Shown here: one piece after another, positions 20,760 to 32,845 of the stretch
Layout of the letters: each line of letters starts with the position of its first letter
Position numbering within the stretch: position 1 is the first letter of the stretch
Source: Rugalucina vietnamica
Taxonomy: Eukaryota; Mollusca; Bivalvia; Lucinida; Lucinidae
NCBI GenBank assembly: GCA_964017185.1
Contig: OZ024869.1
Coordinates: 1,448,501-1,512,500, forward strand
DNA: 64,000 nucleotides
Direction of reading: 5' to 3'
The notes under the pieces: generated by a model
Databases searched by the model: none
Seen by the model: the letters and a program-made list of their open reading frames with translations, nothing else
Told to the model about the DNA's origin: nothing
Translations under genes and position numbers: made by a program

Positions 20760-22868
20760 ATGGATGAGCTTGCTGTTGCAGGGGATCATCATCCTCATCC
20801 TAAGAAATCAAAAGAATCAGTTTCTCCAAAAGTTACGAGACCAAAACTTCCGAAGTTTGGCCAGAGTCACACTCTTGGGCACCATTATAGACATAAAACT
20901 GATCCTGGGCATCCCCAGGAAATCAAAAGTTTCCTTGAAGATGTAAGCAGATGGAAAGATGGTGGAAATTTGTTTGATAAAGGCAATATAAAACCAACAG
21001 TAATTAAAACAAGAACAATACCAAAGGCACATTCAACTCACACATCACCGAAAGGCTCCCCGCCACCAGGGTCTCCCAGCACGGCTCCCCGGAGCTCCAG
21101 TTTAAACCGTAACCGAAGTAAAAGTCTTAAACTTTTGACAGACAAATTGAAAAGTGGTCGAGGTGGCCAGACAAGCCCAAAGCAAGTACCCAAAATAAGG
21201 AAAGAAATAGAAAACTCCCATTCACCAGGGACAAAGAGAAAATCTGATCATTTACAAGTTGAATCAGAACATGTTCTGAATAATGTTAATGAATCTAAGA
21301 GTGAACTGAAAGATAAACATGATAAAGTTGATATCACTGAAACCATACATGAAAGGGATGAAAAGGACATAGATGATGATAGAGATGACACTTCTTCTAG
21401 AGGTTCCACAGGGACTCCAGAAAGGGGTTTTCATAAATCGGAAATCAAGATTAAATTGAAAGATTCCGCAAGTTCATCACCAAAATTAAGTGACGATGAG
21501 GGTATTGAAGACAATGATAATGACTCAGCATCGGGTTCTGGTATTGCTCTTGCACATCCTATTGATAGAAATTCAGAATTCTTAAGACTGAGACAGATGG
21601 CTCCACCACAAAGAAGACCAGGTTATGCTGGGTTAGCATTACCTAAGAAATTATCTAATTTATATAAAGATGATAAAAATGAAGATGGTGCAGTTCGTAA
21701 ACCTAATAAGTTAGAACTGGGTGGTGTTGGAAATGCTAGGAAATTACCTGGAACCAGATTTTCCACTCACCCACCGCAGTCCAAGACAACATTCCGTGAA
21801 GATGGTGCAATGGATACAAATGGTTTTGGATCGTATAGGTCACCAAGTTTTGAAACTCCCCCGCCTCTACCCGGTGAATTACATACAAGTCATAGTGACA
21901 CTTCTTTAGCAGACAGTCAACTTGGAACTGATGAAGGCTCTGAAATTGGGACTACCTTTCCAGATGTTGTTGAAACACTTGTTGATGAAGGTGGAGTTAG
22001 TGCTGAAATGGATAAGATAGAAAAACGTAATGGTAAATGTAAGTCTCCGAAGCAAAAATCAAAAAGTGATCCAAGTAGCAATAAAACATTTGATTTTGAA
22101 AATTTACCAGGAGTGAAAAACTCTAGTCAAAGCCAAAGCTTGCCAATATTAGGTAAAAAAGAGCGAACACAGTCTGAGTCACTGGCTCATGATTTAAAAG
22201 AATTTCAGACTGATAAAGACCGGCGGAACTCAGAAAATGTGATCACTGTTAGTAATGCCGATAGTGCCTTTGTCTCGGCTTCTGTGTCAGCTTCCGATCA
22301 GAGCAAATCCTGTGGGACTTCGCTGTCAGAAGACCTCCTTTTCTCCCCACAAAGTGAATATTCTGATGCATTTGAGGACCCAATGTCTCAAAGTTTAGAA
22401 GCGGAGGATTTTCAGAATAAGACCGAAGTTAAGGAACCAATTCATGAAAGTGCCGTAGAACATGATGAATCTTTAGATGACTCTATGTGTAGTTTAGATA
22501 GCACAACAAACCCTGTGGCAACTCATTCCTTATCATCTTCTGGCGACATAGAAAGACCCGAAAAAAATTTATTAAGCGTTCCCGTTCCCAAACCAAAGCA
22601 TCCAATTTCTCGAAGTGTAAGTTCTGCGAGTGTTTTACAAAATAATCGCAATAGAAAGTATTCAGGCGGGAGTTTAAAAGACAAATCGGATCTTAAAGTG
22701 ATTCGTAAGCATAGTATAACAGGAGGAGATGACACCATTAATGAAAAGCCTATGGATTTTTTACCAATCGGAGAATCTGGAAACACTCTGGCGGTTAGCA
22801 TGCCATCAGTCTGGAGGGCGGATAGACTGGCATCAGAGTCTCCTGACAGAGATGTACCATTTAAAAAG
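20760..22868 (+). CDS. ARHGEF17: ARHGEF17-like RhoGEF, coding exon 1 (disordered N-terminus)
   Basis: 703 codons from the ATG at 20760 to the donor AAAAAG|GTGAGT, phase 0. The start is preceded by an in-frame stop about 20 bases upstream. The protein is low-complexity and rich in Ser, Pro, Lys and Asp/Glu, with no predicted fold: basic Ser-Pro clusters (SPKGSPPPGSPSTAPRSSSL about 97-116), an acidic stretch (EKDIDDDRDD), proline patches (ETPPPLPGEL) and many phosphorylatable S/T-P sites. Vertebrate ARHGEF17 likewise has a very long, unstructured N-terminus ahead of the DH domain, encoded largely by one exon; in TEM4 this region binds F-actin. Whether that holds here is inference. The frame stays open to 23081 only by reading into a MITE; the splice donor at 22869 is the real end. 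Confidence 0.85.
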
Positions 22869-22869
22869 G

Positions 22870-23015
22870 TGAGTAGACATGTGAAAACCGACAATTGGGT
22901 TTCCGACCAGGGACTACACAAACTGGCCTGTGCAGTCTCAGAAGCAGCCTGCAGGCTAGAAATTTTGGATTTAGGAAGAAGAGGGATTGATTGTAACAAA
23001 GACGCTCCTATATGG
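22870..23015 (-). mobile_element. Hairpin MITE (TGAGCC family), copy 3, truncated, at the exon 1 donor
   Basis: TGAGTAGACATGTGAAAACC followed by GGTTTCCGACCAGGGACTAC and GCTAGAAATTTTGGATTTAG matches the left half of the B-oriented MITE. It stops before the core palindrome. Its terminal TGAG begins one base after the exon, forming the GTGAGT donor. Confidence 0.75.
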
Positions 23016-23055
23016 GTGGCAGGAATATTCCAAGTGGAGGTGTCACAAACCAGTA

Positions 23056-23258
23056 CTGTAAATTCAGAAATATTCGCGTGACTTATTTCTCGAATTTTCT
23101 ATTTCCGAATAATTAGCGAGTTCTTGAATTCGCGAGTGTCCATGTATTCTATCAAGTTTATTGTGACTCTTTATTAGGGAGAACTTTGAATTCACGAGGC
23201 AACCAATTCGCGAATATTAGCGAAAATTAAGTTCTCGCGAATATTTCCGGATCTACAG
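23056..23258. mobile_element. Tc1/mariner-type MITE (CTGTAAATTC family), copy 1
   Basis: 203 bp flanked by TA at 23054-23055 and 23259-23260. Inverted ends CTGTAAATTCAGAAATATTCGCG and its complement CGCGAATATTTCCGGATCTACAG. The interior carries GCGAGTTCTTGAATTCGCGAG. Copies at 41711 and 58242. Confidence 0.85.
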
Positions 23259-23260
23259 TA

Positions 23261-24777
23261 TATTCAGCCACAGCACTTTGAAATTTCATTAGAATTATTG
23301 TATGAAGTTGCTGTGCAACAGTATCACAGTATCTTATTGTAAGTCAAAATGTTCTTGCTGACTTGACAAGTAGGAAGAGAAAGTCTAGGAATTGATTCAA
23401 TAAATTTTAGTTAAAATCCTATCCTGGACACAAAGTGGGAAATAAGACTGGGCATCAAATAAAATAAAACAATAATACACATGACAAGCAAGATGGCTAG
23501 CTCTTTCCCAGACAGGTGACCATCCTACTAGAATCAACTAAAACGTGGGTAGCAAACACACACCGGAGAAGTAGACATACTACACAGAATATAATATAAA
23601 GATCAAATTAATCACAGTTTTTCAAACAAAAAGGCTCCATTTTTTACAGCCATAAAATCAGAACTAATGAATAGGTATGTTTAAAAATGTGTTTAACATA
23701 GAAAGTTGTGATACATCTTCAAGAAACTTGTATATATTTCCATTCCTTGGCATGAAGAGGAACTAGACTTGAGCAAGTTATTCTGTCTTTCAAACAAAAT
23801 CAGTTACGTTCCAAAATCTATCGGTTTAAAAGTTAATATTCCAGACTTGTGTTGGCAAACATCTCCCTGATTCTAATATTGCCGCAAGGTAGTTTGTTCT
23901 AAAATATTTCAGCATTTGCAAAGTCAGATTTGGTCCTTTCCTTATACATGTATTTTGTGTCATCACATTTTGACTGCTTTTTGTGGTCGTGAAACCTGTC
24001 TATGTGGTTTTGCCGTTCTATGCCTGACTGACGGTTCAGCACTAGAAGGCAGCCAAATTGAATATAATAATTGTTTTTTGCTCTAGTGGTGCAAAAGTAA
24101 TTTTCTTGTAGAGCAGAACAGATGCTTTAATGCTTTATAAGCTTCTACAGAGAAAGCCAATGTTATGTTTTTAGGTAGAAATGAAAGTTAGACTTGAAAC
24201 AGTCTGGTTTGTGTTATAGTAGTATGATGATCTATAATGCATGCATCTTGATTTTTTGAGCATCTTCTTTAATAATTTTGTGGCAGTAGGGCTGCACACC
24301 TGGGCAGTAAACCTGAAAATTGATTATATCATGTTGAGGCTCATATATATATATACATACCTGGTTGGAGATGCTCCAGTATGAAACAAGTCTGAAGAAA
24401 ACCTTCTGACATTGAGGGAGTCCATATCATGCACTAGGGTTGTAAATGTCTGCTGATCTCAAGTCACCTGCTTGTGCAGAGACTGTAAAAGACCTTCAGA
24501 TTAGCATAATTAGTGGACAGAGCTGCATCAAGATGCCAAGAGAAGCATTTTTCAAGACCTGGCTCATTTAACCTTCTTCCTGATATATATGGATCTCATA
24601 GCTAGAAAACTTGTCTTTAGGAGCAAGAAAGACACAGAAGCTATAGATCGTCTTGAAATTTGGATTCAGGGTACCACTTAGTGACTCACTCTTGACAAAG
24701 TTGCTAGATGTATATATTATGGATTCTACTCCTCAGTCTTTTAAACAGTTCATGTGTTTTGGACCTCTCAACTTTTT
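23261..24777. other. RhoGEF intron 1, unassigned
   Basis: About 1.5 kb with no ORF, RNA gene or repeat I can name; a short (AT)n run at about 24345-24357. Confidence 0.4.
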
Positions 24778-26528
24778 AGCTCACCTGAGCCGTTAGGCTC
24801 ACAAGGTGAGCTTATAGGATGGCCATGATCCGGTTTCCGTCCGTCGTCCGTCCGTCGTCCGTCCGTCGTCGTCCACCATTTTCAAAGATCTTCTTCTCTG
24901 AAACCGCTTGGCCAATCAAAGCCAAATTTTATATGAAGCATCTATAGGAAGGGGGAACCAATGTGCTTATAAATAATCCAGGTCACATGACCAAGATGGC
25001 CGCCATGCCCATATATGGTAAAAACCCTTCAAAATTCTTCTTCTCCGGAACCACTGGACCGATTTCAACGAAACTTGGCATGAAGCATCGGGGACTACAG
25101 TACTACAATGTGTTTATAAATTATGACCTTTGCATGACCTTGACCTATTTTACGGCAAGGTCAACATAGGTCGCCCATGTATTTGAATGGGGAAAATAGT
25201 TAAAAAGTCATTTGAAAGGCAAATCTTGCAGGAAATGGACAAATGGACTGAAGGTAGGTAATTCTGAAAAAATTTGAAACCCAGGGGTTGGTCTGCCCCC
25301 ACCCCGGGGCAATATACATGTATATTACAAAAATATTCAAAGATCTTCTTCTCTGAAACCGCTTGGCCAATCAAAGCCAAATTTTATATGAAGCATCTAT
25401 AGGAAGGGGGAACCAATGTGTTTATAAATAATCCAGGTCACATGACCAAGATGGCCGCCATGCCCATATATGGTAAAAACCCTTCAAAATACTTCTTCTC
25501 CGGAACCACTGGACCAATTTCAACGAAACTTGGCATGAAGCATTGGGGACTAGAGTACTACAATGTGTTTATAAAATATGACCTTTGGACGACCTTGACT
25601 TATTTTACGGCAAGGTCAACATAGGTCGCCCATGCATTTGAATGTGGAAAATTGTTGAAAAGTCATTTGAAAGACAAATCTTGCAGGAAATGGACAAATG
25701 GACTGAAGGTAGGTAATTCTGAAAAAAAATTGAAACCCAGGGGTTGGTCTGCCCCCACCCCGGGGCAATATACATTTATATTACAAAAATATTCAAAGAA
25801 ACCATCAGGGACTGAAGTACTACAATGTGTTTATAAAGTATGACCTTTGGATGACCTTGACCTATTTTACAGCAAGGTCGCCAATGCATTTGAATGGGGA
25901 AAACTTTTAAAATGTCATTTAAAGTGATTGTCTTGCAGGAAATGGGCAGTAGGACTGAATATTAATGATTCTGAAAAAAATTGGACCCCAAGTGCTCATT
26001 TGCCCCAGCCCCGGGGCATTATACATGTATATTACCATAATATTCAAACATCTTCTCCTCTGAAACCGCTTGGCCAATCAAAGCCAAATTTCATGTGAAG
26101 CATCAATAGAATAGGGGAATCAATGTGTATATAAATAATCAAGGTCACATGACCAAGATGGCCGTCATGCCCATATATGGTATAAACCCTTCAAAAATCT
26201 TCTTCTCCGGAACCGGTGGACCGATTTTGAAGAAACTTGGCATGAAGCATCGATGTCTCAAGTACTACAATGTATGTATGAATCATGACCCTGTGATGAC
26301 CTTGACCTATTTTAAGGCAAGGTCAACATGGGTTGCCTATGAATTTGAATGGGTAAACTGTTAAAATGTCATTTGAAGGGAAAAACTTGTATGGACAGTA
26401 TATTGATTATTCTGAAAAAAAAAATGGCCCAAGGGCTTCATCTGCCCCTATACTGGGACTATTTTCTATAACATTCCTATATACAGCAGATGTCAGGTGA
26501 GCGTTTACAGGACCATTGGTCCTCTGGT
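24778..26528 (+). mobile_element. Helentron/HINE-like tandem element, family A, copy 1
   Basis: Begins TTTTT|AGCTCACCTGAGCC with a hairpin (AGCTCACC ... GGTGAGCT), then GTCCGTCGTCC simple repeats. The body is about four units of ~455 bp, each opening ATTCAAAGATCTTCTTCTCT and carrying CACATGACCAAGATGGCCGC, ATGCCCATATATGG and TGACCTTGACCTATTTTACG. One unit is internally deleted (25790). The end is CAGGTGAGCGTTTACAGGAC, then CATTGGTCCTCTGG. Plus-strand frames of 68-79 codons recur once per unit and are repeat artefacts. Confidence 0.75.
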
Positions 26529-26578
26529 CATAGTTTCCAAAGCATTTTCTAGTCAAGAGTGTGTACAAATAGTAAATA

Positions 26579-26640
26579 ACCACCCTGTGACCAAAAATGA
26601 ACTGGGGAGCTTTCAGTTTATTTTTGGTCACAGGGTAGTT
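26579..26640. repeat. ~60-bp palindrome (CACCCTGTGACCAAAAATGA)
   Basis: The left arm CACCCTGTGACCAAAAATGAAC pairs with the right arm TTTATTTTTGGTCACAGGGT around GGGGAGCTTTCAG. MITE-like hairpin. Confidence 0.75.
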
Positions 26641-27059
26641 ATTCACTTTATAATGCAACAAAAGTCGACAAAAATCGCGAAAAAACTCACCCGATGCCAG
26701 GAGATTTGCTTTCCGCAATTTTCAGCAATCACTCAGCAGAAGGTCTCCTCAAAATTTGCCACCATAGCAGTACATTTTGTTGATAATTTATATTTTTCTT
26801 GTCCATTGTTTCATCTAACATTTGCATAACAATGGCGGAGAACAACGTCACAAAACGTCACTAAAATTGATGTCACTAGCGCGCTTCATTTTGGTGTGTT
26901 AAACAAAACCGAAGCACATTCTTTATGTAGTCAATAGATGTGGTCTTTATTTGGTCAGTAGTAGCTTAATAAAGTGATAATTGATGAAAACCCTTTATTA
27001 GGCAGATATTTAGAGTCGTTTCGTTATAAAGTAAAAATAGAAGGTCCAGGAATTATTAG

Positions 27060-27240
27060 ATTCCCAGGTGGGACAGGTGCATGAAGAGCAAGATGAGTTT
27101 GCTTGAATTGATGCTTTACGTCCCAGTAAACAGCAATGGTCATGTTGGGACGTTGCCTCCATTTTATGGGAACATTAGGATGTCATGACACTGAAATTGT
27201 GCTTCATAAATATAACCACCCAAGCAAACCAATACGGCTT
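27060..27240 (-). repeat. SINE 3' region, minus strand
   Basis: Reverse complement of the sequence at 38330-38470: both share CATAAAATGGAGGCAA, TGTCATGACATCC-like sequence, and TGGGACGTAAAGCATCAATTC at the end. GACTGGGACGTNAANC followed by an A/C-rich tail is typical of molluscan SINE 3' ends. Confidence 0.6.
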
Positions 27241-27732
27241 ATATGTATTGATGGTTTGACAACCACTTTTCCTGGTAATCGGTAATCAGATGGTTAGTCA
27301 GAGCAGGACAAGGGATTGGACTACCTTATATGTAACAAAAACAAAGACTCTGATCAACTATACTGTTACAGTGTAACTGATTTGCTTCATTCGTGCTTAA
27401 ATGGAAATGGAAGTTTATATTATGAGCTCAAAATATTCGCAATGAGCTAGGCCACCCAGACCACATAATCAGAGGATGAATTGATATTAAAATGTAGTTA
27501 CTACTTATTAACAGATTTAAACAAGGAAAGTAAACAAGGCTTTGGAATGTCATGTTTACTCTCAGGTTAAAGAATGTTGAAACTGTTTTCTGTCAACGAA
27601 GGTCTGTTCCTGAGTATTGGCATTCCTTTCTACACCTTTGACTGGCAATTCCAGTCCCAAGTCAGACTTCACATTAGGATTTTAAATATTTGAGTAAAAA
27701 TGAGGCCTTTTTCTAAAATGTTAAGATTCTTT

Positions 27733-28225
27733 TTATTCTTTCAAGGGGCATTCCAAAATTTTGGTGCCAGGATCAAAAGGTTGGAGCTCAGGGGGGGGGG
27801 GGGGGGGGGGGTAACTACCTATATATGACGTAGTAGGCATGTGCCGCCCGAATAGCCCCCTTTTCCAGCCTCGCCAGATATATGAATGGGTTACCTTTTT
27901 CAAGTCAAAATAATACATGTATATGAATTGCCCCATTTTTCCAAATTTAGTCTATGAATGACCAAATTTTTCGGACATCGGATGTTTAAGAGCACTTTTT
28001 TTGCTGACATACACAGCTCAGAAAGTCGAAATATTTGTATATAATTGTGTATAGGTCAAAATTTTGTACAATCAAATATATGAATGGGTCACTTTTTTCG
28101 AAGGCATGATATATGAATGGGTCCCTTTTTTCGATTACCAGGTATATGAATGGGGTATGTTTTAAAGTATCGGGCGGCACGTCCGTACCAAAATTACCTC
28201 CGAGTTACCCCCCCGGGGGTTGGAG
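27733..28225. repeat. Homopolymer and short interspersed repeat with 'TATATGAATGGG' units
   Basis: A G run at 27791-27811 is followed by four or five copies of ATATATGAATGGGTYMC spaced 30-60 bases, ending CCGAGTTACCCCCCCGGGGG. Terminal GGGGGG/CCCCCC blocks may be the ends of an element. The minus-strand frames here are repeat artefacts. Confidence 0.5.
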
Positions 28226-28927
28226 TTAAAAACTTCAAATGGAGTTAATGAGAACTCTGATAAGTACATTTACCAACATGACTGAAAAATTGTTGACTTG
28301 GACTTTAAACCACGATTCAAACAAATTAAATACATGTCACAATAGTGACATTGACGGATTCTAAGAAAAGCTACGTAAGTTTCAGTTCCAAGATACCACT
28401 AATTTTCATCTTTGTAGGATGTAAATGAAGCATTAATAGATAAATGTAGGTTCTAAGTTTTGTTTTGCAGATTATGTTTTTAGTGTGTCCTTAGACTTGT
28501 CGTCTTGAAAGATTCTAGTCAGATTATGGGTAGGCTGTCATTTCTCAGAGTACCACCAATTTACACCTTATTGTCTCAAAACTTTGGTGTCTGTCTTGGA
28601 TGGTATTTATTAAGCCTCATTGTTGTTGCCCAAATACGGTTATTATATCATCCTTGCCAAATCAAGGCTACTATTGATATGCACTTTTCGTTTGTTTGTA
28701 GTTGTTCTCCAAAATTGGATTTCATAAATTGAATTATCAGCGATTGACAAATAAAGATACGTAACCCCTTACAGTGGGTCCCACTATCAATTGTCCACAT
28801 TATCTACATGTATAACTTAGATACCCTGTAGTTGGTCTATATTTGTGTTGAGGGTGACAAGGTTGATTTTAAGTTTGGCGCTGAAATTTCACCATGTACA
28901 TGTATATGGCTTGTTTCTTTGAAAAAA

Positions 28928-29005
28928 ATGACTGGAAGAAATGACCTGGATGTACATGCAGATGATGAATTGCAATCATTCGATAGAACAGGGAGGTTTC
29001 CATTG
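28928..29005 (+). CDS. Possible alternative first coding exon of the RhoGEF
   Basis: From ATG at 28928, 26 codons (TGRNDLDVHADDELQSFDRT then GRFPL) end at a strong donor, TTG|GTAAGTG, in phase 0. That is exactly the phase of the next RhoGEF exon at 35876 (DKRYHIVEEL). The frame upstream stays open to 28832. An isoform starting here would lack the long disordered N-terminus and begin just before the DH domain. No acceptor is evident, consistent with a first exon. Transcription evidence is lacking, and the downstream bases (TGTTGGCAAGTTG) look like SINE-derived sequence. Confidence 0.35.
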
Positions 29006-29703
29006 GTAAGTGTGGCATTGTTTGTATTGTGGCTTAACATCCCAGTCAATTTTATTCATATGCCCAGATTATTTTTATGTTGGCAAGTTGATTGGACAAT
29101 CATCATAGCTTTGCAAAGAAGATAAATAGTATATAAATAGTCTATCAACAAATTTGAATAGAATGTACATTTCTAACAACATTAGAAAGACCTGTTGTTA
29201 AACTAGCCAAATTTAGCCTTCTTCTGCTGTAATATAGTGTGTGAGTTTGTAGAACCTGGTACTTATATATTATAACTAAATTCTTCTGCCAAATCTGAGA
29301 TTTGGGTCATTCGGATCCTGATATATTTGGGATGTCACACTATCATGACTATTGAGTGTGTAGACCCCCGAATGAAAGTTACGTAGGAGGTAAAATTAAG
29401 GTCCCTCTTAAATTGGAAGACATGCTGTGATGCTTTGCCTGTATATCTTGGTTGTTTACATGTACATGGAGTACAAATGACTCAGTCCAAAGCAAAGGTA
29501 GAACCATTTGATTGACCCTGTGTTCAGTGTCCATAGCAAAGGTAGAACTATTTGATTGACCCTATGTTCAGTCTCTTCAAGTTTTGCTCTATGTTATGGC
29601 GGCTTGCACCAATCTTTCAAAGACCTATTTACACCCACAACTGGAATCTGTTTTTAGATCATGCTCCTCTGTATACCTGAGATGAGCCATACTTTTCCAG
29701 AAT

Positions 29704-29926
29704 TGAGCTGCGTCATGAGAAAACCAACATTTTGCATATGTGAAAACAAAGGCACAGGTCAGCTTCGCAGTATTACGAAGCTGATCAGCACCTTTGTTTT
29801 CGCTACTCTCTTGTTAAATCCGAAATTTCAAGATTCTAGCTTTCTTCTGTGACTGTACTGACCGGTTTGTGTTAGACTAGAGCTGATCTGAAACCTGGAA
29901 GCGTGGTTTTCTTGTGTCACAGCTCA
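29704..29926 (+). mobile_element. Hairpin MITE (TGAGCC family), copy 4
   Basis: TGAGCTGCGTCATGAGAAAACC ... CACAGCTCA, A orientation, core GTGAAAACAAAGGCACAGGT / GCTTCGCAGTATTACGAAGC. Confidence 0.8.
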
Positions 29927-30231
29927 ATTGTTAGGATGCAGCGGATGTTTATGCTTGAAAATTAAGAGCCTTGTCTTAAGCAAACCTGTCTTTGACAGTG
30001 ATTTATTTACAATTTTGAGACTATGAGTCCTTGGGACTCACTTGATTCTATATCAATGGGTCCTACTGCAAACTTATGGGTCCTGAACACTATTTTCATA
30101 GAAAAATCATGCAAAATCATTGCATCCTGGGACCCACCGAAATTAAAACTTTGCATCCTAGAGACCAAATTGTGAGTATAGGATGCTGGATGCGCAGGTA
30201 AAAAAATCACTGCTTTGAGCATAACAATATA

Positions 30232-30386
30232 TGAGCCGCGACGTGAGAAAGACGGTCTTCGGGGTTTTCGACCTGGTCTGACACAAATCTGTCTGTGCGG
30301 CGATGATCAGCTTCGCAGTTATTTGAAAGCTGATCTGCGTCTTTGTTTTCGCATAGGCAAAAATCCGGTTTTCTCAACACGGCTTA
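30232..30386 (-). mobile_element. Hairpin MITE (TGAGCC family), copy 5, internally deleted
   Basis: TGAGCCGCGACGTGAGAAAG ... CACGGCTTA, B orientation. About 80 bases between the CCGACC-like segment and the core palindrome are missing. Confidence 0.8.
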
Positions 30387-30640
30387 TATGGATGCGTACT
30401 CAGATGTCCATGTTACTCCAGTTATGCATAAAGTTGTGGTAATCTGCCTCTTGGAAGCTCCTGGAGACTGCTCATCCTGACACGACCTAGAGTGGTTGAT
30501 TGTGGTCAAAATCCATTAAATAGATCAAATCAGTTGCTTGCTAATGACCTACGTGTAGATAATTTTGCAGTTTCAGAACCTTTGGTACATGAACTTTTTA
30601 CAAGAGGAGCATCACAGACTAGATTTTAGATGGAAACATT

Positions 30641-30880
30641 GTTAATATCCCATTGGTAACATTACACAGAAAAGTTCAGGGCCCAGTTGTTCAAATTTAA
30701 CAACATTACATAGAAAAGTTCAGGGCCGAGTTGTTCAAAATTAACAACATTACACAGAAAAGTTCAGGGCCCAGTTGTTCAAAATTAACAACATTACACA
30801 GAAAAATTCAGGGCCCAGTTGTTCAAAGTTAACAACATTACACAGAAAAGTTCAGGGCCCAGTTGGTCAAGATTAACGAT
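30641..30880. repeat. Tandem repeat, ~44-bp unit, about five copies
   Basis: Units of ACATTACACAGAAAAGTTCAGGGCCCAGTTGTTCAAA with few substitutions, starting at about 30658. Confidence 0.9.
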
Positions 30881-30907
30881 GTCATTAGTTAAAATTTCAA
30901 ACATGAA

Positions 30908-31012
30908 TATTACAAATACACTATTATTTTTTGTTAAAAAAATGTGATAATCCTTTGCATTACAAAGGATTCTCTCATTTTTTCAACAAAAAATAACAGT
31001 GTATTTGCTTAT
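30908..31012. repeat. Hairpin repeat (AAATACACTATTATTTTTTG)
   Basis: AAATACACTATTATTTTTTG on the left pairs with CAAAAAATAACAGTGTATTT on the right, with an inner pair ATCCTTTG/CAAAGGAT at the centre near 30957. It directly follows the 44-bp tandem array. Confidence 0.8.
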
Positions 31013-31622
31013 GAAGTCGGCATTTACTTAACAAGTTGAGGTCTTAACGATGACGTTTTAACTAGGCCCTGGTGTTTTGAGTGTTACTTCTCCGTTGTCA
31101 AATCAACTTTTTTGTTCTTTCTCAGTTTACAATTTGTAAATACATGAGAGCAATGAAGATCCTTTTGGTCTATCTTTCTTTATTATGCATATAAAATGTG
31201 CAGCAGCTCCGGTGAGTTATCTGTGGTATAAAACAACATTTTGAGAACAATAACTAGAGATTCCACAGTCAAACCTCAGTGGATTTACCATACTGGAAGA
31301 CCTTTTCTATTGATTGTTATGCCAGATTGAAGAATACAGTAATTATCCTGTTTTTTGGACATGCAAGTCCTATAAATATCACAATTAGGCACACTTTGAT
31401 GGAAGGTTATGCGCTGCCTCAACAAACATTGCCATCCCAGAGCAAGACATTTTAACTCCCCACAGTACTGGTTAATACCCAGGATGTGGTGGCTCTGAAA
31501 AAGGAAAACTGAAAAATTGTTGACTGGGATGTTAAACTTAAATACAAACTGATCAAAAGCAACAGCATTGAATATGTATTCTTGCATAGATATCTATGTG
31601 CATAGCTGTTTGAGGCAGTTTT

Positions 31623-32004
31623 CAATTGGTCAAAAGCCGTGTTCAAACAGCAAAACCCATGTTCAAATTATGAAATTCATGTGCCGTTTGAACATGGGTT
31701 TTGGTCGACGTCATTGGTCAATGCAACGTGGCGTCATGTGTTTCGTTGAAACAAAATGGCCGACGTTGAAGAAGCTCCGCGGTTTTCTGTGAATTTTAAC
31801 GTTGTTAATGTTATTTTCAAGAGGTTTTAAGTGGATTAGAGAGAAAATACAAGAATAGCGATCAACCATGGTTTGTTTCAGTGTTCAAACATTCGCTGGA
31901 TCACTCGGAAGGGGTTTGAAATCGCGGCCTGCGGTTTTGTGTTCAAACACCTTCCTCGTGATCCATCGAATGTTTGAACACTGAAAACCATGGTTGATCC
32001 CTAT
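31623..32004. repeat. Inverted-repeat element with GTTCAAAC motifs
   Basis: Two hairpins. The first is near 31640-31710 (CCCATGTTCAAA / TTTGAACATGGG). The second is about 145 bp at 31860-32004, GATCAACCATGGTTTGTTTC with its complement GAAAACCATGGTTGATC. The motif TGTTCAAACA recurs. Probably one MITE or a nested pair. Confidence 0.7.
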
Positions 32005-32084
32005 ATTTTAGATTCATAGAATACTGCACAGTAGCAACAAGTTGTCTAAGGGGTTATCTGAGGCTAATGTACCAGGTTCTTATT

Positions 32085-32320
32085 TGAGCCGCGACGCGAG
32101 AAAACCGGTCTTCGGGGTTTCCGACCAGGTCCGACACAAACCGACCTGTACAAGCTCAGAAAAGAGCTAGAAGCTTGAAATTTCGGATATAAGAAGAAGA
32201 GGGACTGTACTATCCGTGAAGCGAAAACAAAGGCGCTGATCAGCTTCGCGGTTACCGCGAAGCTGATCTGCGCCTTTGTTTTCGCCTAGGCAAAAATCCG
32301 GTTTTCTCACGATGCGGCTC
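32085..32320 (-). mobile_element. Hairpin MITE (TGAGCC family), copy 6, with 20-bp flanking repeat
   Basis: A full-length B-oriented copy (TGAGCCGCGACGCGAGAAAA ... TCACGATGCGGCTC) with an unbroken core palindrome (GATCAGCTTCGCGGTTACCG). It is flanked by the perfect 20-bp direct repeat TAATGTACCAGGTTCTTATT at 32065-32084 and 32321-32340. Confidence 0.9.
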
Positions 32321-32620
32321 TAATGTACCAGGTTCTTATTAATATTATCATCAATGCATATTTCTTGTAAACCATATAGCCTTATGTCTGATATTTTATC
32401 TATTGGGCCTTGGCTTGTCAAAATTACTGTAAATCATGCGGATATTGCTTTGTTTGGCCATGTTATGAGGGCCATTATAAGATAGGTGATTGCCATTCAA
32501 TACCAAAAAAAGTAATTATTGTACTGATATTTGAACAAGGTGGCCTTTCCAGCATTAAATTATAGTAGCTGCTGAAAAAAAATACATTTCCCATTTTCTC
32601 TGATGCTTGTTGTTGAAATA

Positions 32621-32845
32621 TGAGCCAGCTCATGAAGAAACAAACAGTCTGCATATGCGAAAACAAAGACGCAGATCAGCTTCGCAGTAACGGCGAAGCT
32701 GATCAGCGCCTTTGTTTTCACTACACAGATAGTACAATTCCTCTACTTTCAGAATCCAAAATTTCAAGCTTCTAGCCATTTTCTGTTCGGTTTGTCTCAG
32801 ACCTGTTTGAAAACCAAATTGTTGGTTTTCTCATGAGATGGCTCA
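32621..32845 (+). mobile_element. Hairpin MITE (TGAGCC family), copy 7
   Basis: TGAGCCAGCTCATGAAGAAA ... GAGATGGCTCA, A orientation, with core GCGAAAACAAAGACGCAGAT. Confidence 0.85.

Noticed and set aside
22523..22999. 158-codon minus-strand frame
   Set aside because: Antisense shadow of the RhoGEF exon and the adjacent MITE; no protein features.
22869..23081. Extension of the large exon ORF past 22868
   Set aside because: It reads into a truncated MITE and a Tc1-type MITE; the GTGAGT donor at 22869 and the phase match to 35876 end the exon.
24963..25169. Recurring small ORFs starting with MTKMAAMPIYGKNPSK-like sequence
   Set aside because: One per unit of the family A tandem element, with no conserved stop or start context; treated as a repeat artefact.
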